A stretch of DNA of 64,000 nt from Paragorgia papillata. Taxonomy: Eukaryota > Cnidaria > Anthozoa > Scleralcyonacea > Coralliidae. Made by a program: the position numbers and the translations under genes. The notes beneath the pieces are model-generated. The model had not been told where the DNA came from. It did not search any database and saw only the letters and a list, made by a program, of their open reading frames with translations. The first letter of the stretch is position 1, and every line of letters starts with the position of its first letter. Below are positions 24,801 to 33,800 of this stretch, piece by piece. The stretch lies in contig JAWNZC010000321.1 of assembly GCA_035771165.1 (NCBI GenBank), positions 2,455,501 to 2,519,500 on the forward strand, given 5' to 3'.

Positions 24801-27800
24801 GCTAACAGCACACGCCACCCGTGCTTCAAGAGCTGAAAGATTAAGGTCAGGACGTTTGTAGCCATTCTTCTGTGGCAAACAATGGCCAGTACAAGTACTA
24901 GGCTGGCCTCAACAGTACGGTAGTTCAGTGCATAAAAGTAAGCGTATAACAGCAATGATAACTACACTCACCACTTGTCCATTCTCAGGATTCCTATGAG
25001 CATAAGCAGGACCACGAATGTGATTCCACATTTGACCAGACAACATGCAAAACACAATTGTCTATGACAAAAAATACGATGTAAGGAAATGGTCTGACAA
25101 CAAAATACACAAGTAACAACAACGGTAAAGTGATTGTAATAATATTATACTACTAATAATAATCACACTGTTACAGAATTATCCTTGTACACTGCAAAGG
25201 TCAAAAGAAAATTTAAAAAAAATGCTGCTTAGGCACAGATGTGCCCGGTTTTTTATTCAGTTTAAAAAGTTTTATCGAATTTGAGATTATTGTCACAAAC
25301 TAAACGCTCATCGGTGGAATGCACCGTGTTTCGTTGTTGCCAAACCAAATAAAATTTTCAAATTAAGTGGATTAATCCATAACCAATCACATGATCGAAT
25401 GTGTATAGATCTATTTATTTTCTTACAGTAGATTTTTCGTGCGTAGAAGTTTTGCAGTGCTAAAGTAACAAAACGCCTGGATCAGGCGTTCACTCGGGCT
25501 ACTGGCAAGTTCGCGGAGCCTGAATCGAAGGCCGAATGCGGTGCATACTTCACACTGATGTGTATATTTAAGATCAAGACAGTTGTCAGCCACATCTCAT
25601 CGCTGTTAAACTACAAAGTCAGCCAGTCACATTGATCAAAAGGAAAAGCTGTTCAACTTTTTGTCCAACTCCAAAAGCGAAAGGAGCAAAGAGCTTACAA
25701 CATGCCTCACGGCCTCACTCCGTCACACAACTCACCGCAAAAACGCAAAATCGTGACACCCAAAAAAAGAATAAAAACCCCCAGCCGAAACCTAAGACTC
25801 AGCCTACTACAGGTACCCCGAGTAATTAATTTGAGAAGCTAATCCACAGAGAGTTTCTTCAAGAAAAATACTAATGTAAAATACAGATAAAGAAAGCTGG
25901 TATCATATAGTCAATTGAGATATACATGGTCTGGCAACTCAGTGAAAGTCTTTGTGCTATCTTTTTGTTCACGTTTATGCAAACTTGTGCATGGTGAGCA
26001 CATTGTATTTTCGGTGTAATGAAGCAATCATCCAATAGCAGCGTTTGGGTTCAATCACTCAACCATGTTAGAGAAAAACAAAACGTTTGTGCACGGTCAG
26101 GACCGTTTCAACATAAAATGACAGCTCATTATGGACCCTTTGAAGTTTGCTGTGCTGGTATGCAAAGTGACAACATGACTCACCAAAGCACCAATAGCCC
26201 AATATGTTCTGTTATAGAGAAACTCGAGACTCTTTCTCTTCACGTACAACAATCCACCAATGATTATAACAAGAGCACCTAAAGCAAGAGCTCCCATGTA
26301 GTTTGGAGGACGAAGAATACGGATCTAATAAAAACAAAGTATAATTTTGTAAACAAAAACTATTAGTTGCATACTGTACATTTATGAAGAACGCAAACAA
26401 ACGAACGAACGAACGAACGAACGAACGAACGAACGAACGAACGAACGAACGAACGAACGAACGAACGAACGAACGAACGAACGAACGAACGAACGAACGA
26501 ACGAACGAACGAACGAACGAACGAACGAACGAACGAACGAACGAACGAACGAACGAACGAAAGAACGAACGAACGAACGAACGAACGAACGAACGAACGA
26601 ACGAACGGCCCTCATCAGCTTGGCAGGTCCACATCAGATAGTTAGCTGCCTAATCAAATAAATTTTGAATGAATGAATGAATGAATGAATGAATGAATGA
26701 ATGAATGAATGAATGAATGAATGAATGAATGAATGAATGAATGAATACGAACAAACAAACAAACAAACAAACAAACAAACAAACAAACAAACAAACAAAC
26801 GACCGAAATTATTTATATTTTATGAGGGTGCAACATGTAATAGTTACATGTAAACTACCATACAGAAAAAAATGTGAAATAAATGTAAATTAGATCTTGT
26901 ATATATTGACTGTGAGTGAGAGTATATACACACTACACCGGTCTCAGGACACAATGTTTGAGAATAATGCTATAAAAGTTAAAATAGTGACAGCATTTTT
27001 ATTATTTGTAGCGCCTAGCAGGTAATCTTTTAACCCCCGGAGTACTGACATAACAAAATCTAAGCAATAATTCTGGATGGATTTTTGAAATTCTGCAGAG
27101 GTGTATATATGTTTCTACAGAGAAGGCGCGTACATGTATTTCAAACGAATAAGAAACGTGCATGTATTTAAACGGAGAAACGTTGCACCTCCATAAAAAA
27201 GTTCACTATTTTCATGTAGACATGCGCTTCGACCAAGAAGGCAGGTATTTATATGGAAAGCTTGATAAAATTTCACGGAAAACGTTCGTTTTTCCACGGA
27301 ACGCGTGTGTATTTCTACGGAACGCGTGCGTATTTCCACGGAACGCGTGCGTATTTCTACATAGAAGCGTCGCTTTTCCACGGAGAAGCATCACTTTTGC
27401 CGTAAACGTATTAACTTACATGAATATCAGTTCTCTCAGCCACCCATCGTCCAAGATTATCAGCTGAAAAGCCCATTCTGTAATGCAATAAAAAGTCTTA
27501 ATGAAGCCTTAACTTCTTAATTTAGTCAAGTTAATATCGATCCTACTAACAGAGATCTCTGGCTTTTGTATTGTAAACGGGTAAGAAATCCAACGCTTCT
27601 CCCGTCGCACATGCGTGAAGTTACCCTGGCAACGAGTGTCATTTGTACCATATCTTACGTTACAACTAGTCACAAGTTTATGTCTTAAAAGTAACCCTTT
27701 TATACTTATTTCTAAATGTTTTTCAATTTTATTTTGTATCTTTGGGACCCGCCATGAAGCGAGAAGCTCCGTGGAACAACTTTGTGGCAAAGCCTTAAAA

Positions 27801-30800
27801 AAGCGACATCGAAGTCAAAAGTTTTTGTGTCATGGTGATCGGGATATTTGATTTATCATTAAGAAATAAAAGAACAAGATGAGGTATTTTCAGCTTCGCG
27901 GCAGTTAATACTGCAAGTTTGGAATTAATAATGTACCATCACCTGTGGGGACCAAATGTATCTTCTTGGTGTCCTACTAAATATTAGCCTCCTTGAGCAG
28001 ACGTTGTGAGGCGCTTCCGTCACTCCATTCCCTCACTAACCTCACAACGACTGCTCAAGGAGGCTAACTAAATATGTCCTCCACTAAGTATATCGCCTTA
28101 GGAACAATGTCCCTCCATGCAGGCGGCCATATTTTCTAGGGAATTAGTCTCTCCCCTTAGGTCACATCTTGAAGAGATTTCCTTAGTATTTACTACAAAA
28201 ATCCAGCTACATATGGGTCCACACAACACGACATCGATTGAATTCTTCGTTTACAGAATTATTAATAAGTTTTACTACATGACACAAGTTACTTCCGGTA
28301 AAATTGCGTGCTCTGATTAGCTGATACGCGATTTTCCGTAACGGAGCGGTCCGGATTACGGATTCGTCAGCCATTTTGTTTACAAAAGAACTACAAAGAA
28401 AACTTTGAAACTGATCCAAATAAATTTAATAAAAACAGACGATAAGCAATCTGAAAGTGAGTTTTACGATCCCGAAAGCAATTATAATCGAAGAACAACA
28501 TTGAAAATGACTATGTCACAGCAGTTACACTCAGGACCGGATTAAGGCGAGGACGGATCGGGGACGGCCGCTCCAGGCCCGCGAGAGAAACAGGCCTTTC
28601 GTTCGCAAGACAACAATATTAAATTTAATAATACATATAATAAACACTAAACAAAAAATGCCATAGCGTGTTTAAGTGTTGTTTGTCAATATCAGTGTGT
28701 CAAAACATAAAAACCAAATTATTCTGTGGTCCTGGGCTCCTAGCTCGACTCGGAAGCGGCAAAAACGGAGCAAGAGACTGGTGTGAGTACTGAGCGCAAT
28801 CACTTATTTTTGGCGCCAAAACAGCACGATGTCGAGTCAGCATCGATGCAACAGACTTTTTAACCAAAACAGTTCACTTTTAATTTCAAAATGTTTTGGA
28901 AATCACTTCGAATGTACAGTAATTAGCAAAGGTTTCAAAAACACCGTCAGTAACGAAAGAATGGTTTGTATCGATTTCCGACAGAGATCTGCAACGTTGT
29001 TCATTTAAAGACATGTAAAAAAAGGACAACTTCATGTATTTTATAGTTTTGATGACGTCACATGAAAACAATCTATATAGGCTCAGTTGTCTCTTGCATG
29101 CAGCTCCAGGCCCAACAGACCGTTAATCCGGCCCTGATTACACTATATATATACGTATGTAAGGGCTGTTGTTTAAAATAGCCATATAATAAACCTCCTA
29201 TTAACCTCGACTGCTTGGTCATTACGGGAAAATATCAGGCCTCGATCTTTTATGTACAAACTTCGGTCCATACTGTCAAGTCCTCAGTTTGATATTTTCA
29301 CGTAATGACCGCACTCTCCTTAATAGGAAGTCGTAGGCTACGTTTACATGGAGTCTGGTATAAAATCGTATCAAAACCGATATGTTCTTGAAAATGCTTT
29401 ACTTTTAAAATTAGAGAACGGACGACTGCATGGGAAATCTGTCCTGTGTGCGTTGCATATCGTGAACTTGGAGCTTGCTTGATGATATTTACTGTATTTA
29501 CAAAACATAAAATTGCTGCTTATACGATCGCAAGTGCGACTGACTTTGCCATTCATGCACTCCACCATCTGCTAAAAAACTAAACTACTTTAATAATATA
29601 TATAGTAATGACTAACATATAATGTAGTAAACTATTTTTTTTGAAACATCTTATTTTTAAATAGCCTGGGAATTCCCAGGAAACCAGACCCAGACCAACG
29701 ACGTGCTTTGCCTATTTATTCCACACAAAAGAACAGAATAAAGAGCTGCTAACGACATTGCAATTCGCTTCCCAGACCACGAGGATGAGTGTGTGTGCAA
29801 CCAGAAAATATTTCTTTCCTTTCCGTGTACAATACAAAACCAAGAGACCTCTGCTAGCAGGGAACTCATTTGAGAGAACAATGTATTTAAACCAATGAAA
29901 TATTAGGCGGGAAAAAATATCTTCTGTTTCTGGTCAGCACGCGCGTCATCTTTTTTCTTGCGCGTCGATCCTTTTTTTACATTTTTAATGTTTGGCTACA
30001 AAAGCGCCATCCTCCAGATCATACCAGAGGATAAAATTTGGTCGGTCTATTAAAGAGGGTTCAACCAATGTTTCCTATCAAAAGCGCTGATATGTTTGTG
30101 GGCACTGGGATTGAAGGCTTTATATTTCAACCATACGCGTTCATGTGTTATCGAATATGCATGTTGATATTTTGACGTAAATATTTTTACATAAATAAAT
30201 CCAAACATATACGATGCTACATGTTCAGTTTACAGTGTGACACTTACATAGAAGAATACTCACCATGTCTGTTCAATAAAGGTTTGTCTTTAAAAAAATA
30301 GCAAAAAAGAAAAAAAATCCGCGTCACGGCGTCGATTTTGGACCAGAAACAGAAGACTTTTTTTTGCCTTATAAACAATTAATTTTGACCCCATGTTATT
30401 GCTTAGTAAAGATTTAGATATACCTCTGAATATCATAAGTGTCTCCTTTTTTCATCTTTCCTTTAGATGAGATATGCATGAAAACTGGTGCTGAATTCAG
30501 TTTCAACTAAATATGAGCAATAAATACACAGAGTATATACACATCAGTCAATAAAAATCAATAATGAGATGCGAAAGACATCTGCTATTCCTATTTATAA
30601 AATAGGTTGCGTCTTACGCACGCTGTGATTGGTCAATTACCGTGTTTATATCAGGCTATGTAAACACGGTTGTGATGTCACGGCACATTTTTTAAGCCTT
30701 ATTTCATAAAAGAAATAGAAAATGGATGCCCTGTGTTTATACAACCTGATGCAAACACTCGAGTGAGTTGGGAGAATTCGAAAGTACTTATGTAAACCCT

Positions 30801-33800
30801 CGCCTACGGCTCGGGTTCACATAAACTTTCGAATTCTCCCAACTCACTCTCGTGTTTGCATCAGGCTATATAAACACGGGCGGCCATTTTCTATTTCTTA
30901 AATATATATTTATAAAATACCGTGGTTTGTTGCCCATGATCTATTAGAGGACAGACACATGGACACGTCAGCCGACATGCTTTTTTCTTTCTTCATGCCC
31001 CAAAATCCGACAAGAGCTTTGATAAAAACCTTTTAAATTTTTGTATTGTATAAAACAAATAGATTCCATCTTTTTGTTGTCTGTTCAGTTATAGATGCAC
31101 AGATGACGTAACAACGTGGTAAGAACATCAGTGACTGCGTCTCGTGGGCCAATTTTTTGTTCTTACCACGTGACGTCATCTGTGCATCTATAACTGAACA
31201 GACAACGGCAAAATGGAATCTGTTTGTTAAATAGTTAATTAAGAGATTATTAACTGAGAAGAGGTATGTAAAGAGGGAAACATCAGACCAAGATCTTGAA
31301 AGTACAGACCAAGCCGCCAGCGAGGTATGATATTTTCTTGTACACACCGAGTAAACGAGGTTAATAAATCGTTTCTTTTTAAATGTTAATAAATGGTTTC
31401 AAGTATTTTTTATACTTGATCAAACAAAGTTAGTCTCAAAACCTTAAAAATTCACTCCAGCAAAATCAACATCTGGGACAATGGTCTGGATTACTGGATA
31501 CGGAAGACGGACCGTGGTCCGAAAAAACGCATTTTTACGAACCGTAGGTTGACCAATCATAACTCAGGATATTACAAAGCCATATAATAATACACAATGT
31601 TTGCCCTTGGTCTCAAAAGCAATCTTTGGGCTACAAACCCGAGCTACGGTCTCGGGCAGTTCTGAGACTTCAGGCACATATTTTCCAGTATATGTACATT
31701 GAACCAACAAAAATACCATTTTGGCTTTTATACTTGTGATATTTCTTTTTTTTTGTTAAGAAAGCACCACGTTGTTTGTAAGATGGATTCTCTTCCGCAA
31801 AGAGATCTGAGTGAAAATTAATATACTGTACGATATGTTTAATAGGTGAAACATTTTTTCGTTTGTGACTTCTCAGTGCATCAATCGTATTTCATATTAA
31901 ACTTATTAAACTCGCTAATACTGATCACATTATCTTTGCCAAGCAATATAGTAATATACAATGTCTTCTGGAACCAGAGCGTCGCAAGTTTATTCTTTTT
32001 TCACTAAAATTAGTTACGAGATTGCAGTTGAACGCATTTTAAATGCCAGAGACATGTTAAGCAACAGTCTCAGATAGCTTGACACCACAACACATCCGAT
32101 GCTTTAGTGACGGTGCCACCCTGTTTAATATACAGTCATGTAGTCTCCAAAGCAGTGCTCTCCGTTTAATACTACATTACTAAATTGAGTAAATTCAATC
32201 TTGAAATATCATAATATGACGTTTCTGTTACTGGTCTATTAGCTCTTGTTATATCTTCCTAGAGTTTCGCCACAAATTCAAGTGTTAGAAACCCCTGTTG
32301 ACAAATATCAGTAACAACTAATATGAACGGTCAATCAGATCGTAAATAGTATCGAAATTTATCAGATCAGTAAATTTGATTTTTTTTCGATCGGCTCATC
32401 GGATAGGAAGATACCAGACCGCTCGCTAGTCAATCAGAGTGTACGACTCAGTTGGATACTGGACCAGGAAAAAATAATGTGGTTTACTTGCACATATGTA
32501 AGAATTTGTGTTATTGTTGTAAATATTATAATGTTCATTTCAAATTTGATTAAGGTCTTCGTTTAGGTTTGCGGGGTCATTTCGGTAAAGCAGAAAAACA
32601 TACTGCATTGTCTGTCAATAGTACTGTACCATCATTTATAGTTGATTTAAGTTTTCATCTTTACTTTGACTGGGAAAATTAGATACTAAGCCCTCTCCTT
32701 CTAATAACCTCCCCCACCCCCCACCCCCCATCTTAATGACTTACATGTACAGTAAAATGAATAACCCATTAATAGACAGTATTCAATGTTATTGTAAAAT
32801 ATTGGCTCATCCTAGATTGCCAGTGGTTGTCAAACTGGCTACTTACATGTACAGTAGTACAGTACTGTATAGGTCATGCAGGATTCCTTGGGTGTGGGCA
32901 AACTGCAAAATGTAGAATCAGTTTCCAACTGGTGTGGTTACAGAGCACCTGCAATCCTCTCAGACCATGCAATGGTGGGCACATTAGCCGAACATGTGTA
33001 TCAAAACATACTAGGGTGGCTGCACAGTATATTAATTCAGACAACAAACTTAAATTAGAAAAAAGTTTAGGAGTCCAAACATAACAGCAGTGCCGTATCC
33101 AGAGGTAATTTGGGCAGACCAGTAAGTGGTGAATTTGTGACAATTATTAAGTACCAAAGGGACAAGGGTCCAGAGACATGATACTTCAGAAAATTTTAAA
33201 ATGTAAAGTCTCAAAAATGTTATTTCCTGCATTCTGAGGGGTAATTTCCTGCTCATTTATTAAACAGTACATAAAAAACGGGGGTAGTTTGGGAAGTCAA
33301 ACCAATATACCAGTGTTTCATACCCCCTGGATATGGCCCAGAACAGTTCTAAGGCAAAACATACCGCTTGAAAGACATCTGATCCTTCATCAAAATCAAC
33401 CATAGCAAAGAAAAGTTGATTGGAATAACTTGGTGAGTAATGCCAGGAATTGGCAAGAATCTGATATTCTGAGTTGGCCTCCCTATAGAACAAGAAAGAT
33501 TTTTTTCATTATTCCAAAACACATGTACATTGGTTGTGCACTAATACTGCATTCAGTGGCATAGCCAAGGAGAGGGGGTGGGCGCAGACTGGTGCATGGC
33601 TGCATGCAAAAATTATCATGAGACATATGGTTAGTGGTGTCCAAGACTTCCTGACCATTTGTGCAGGAGTTACTCCTCCATCCCATTGAAACAGCTTTTG
33701 ACAGTGTTTTCCATAGAGATAGTGTTTTTAGCAGTTAATTATACATGACTAGTTTCAAGCTGTGACATCTGGTTAAATTTTAGTGAAAATCTGGTATCAG

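Noticed and set aside
25632..25829. 65-residue basic frame as a small gene
   Set aside because: Low-complexity Lys/Thr/Pro composition inside OST3/6 intron 6 and no supporting signals.
26212..26641. Long open frames of RSFV/ERTN repeats on both strands
   Set aside because: Produced by the (CGAA)n microsatellite, which is open in every frame; no promoter or domain.
33553..33700. hAT end CAGTGGCATAGCCAAGG
   Set aside because: No matching right end or 8-bp duplication could be found.
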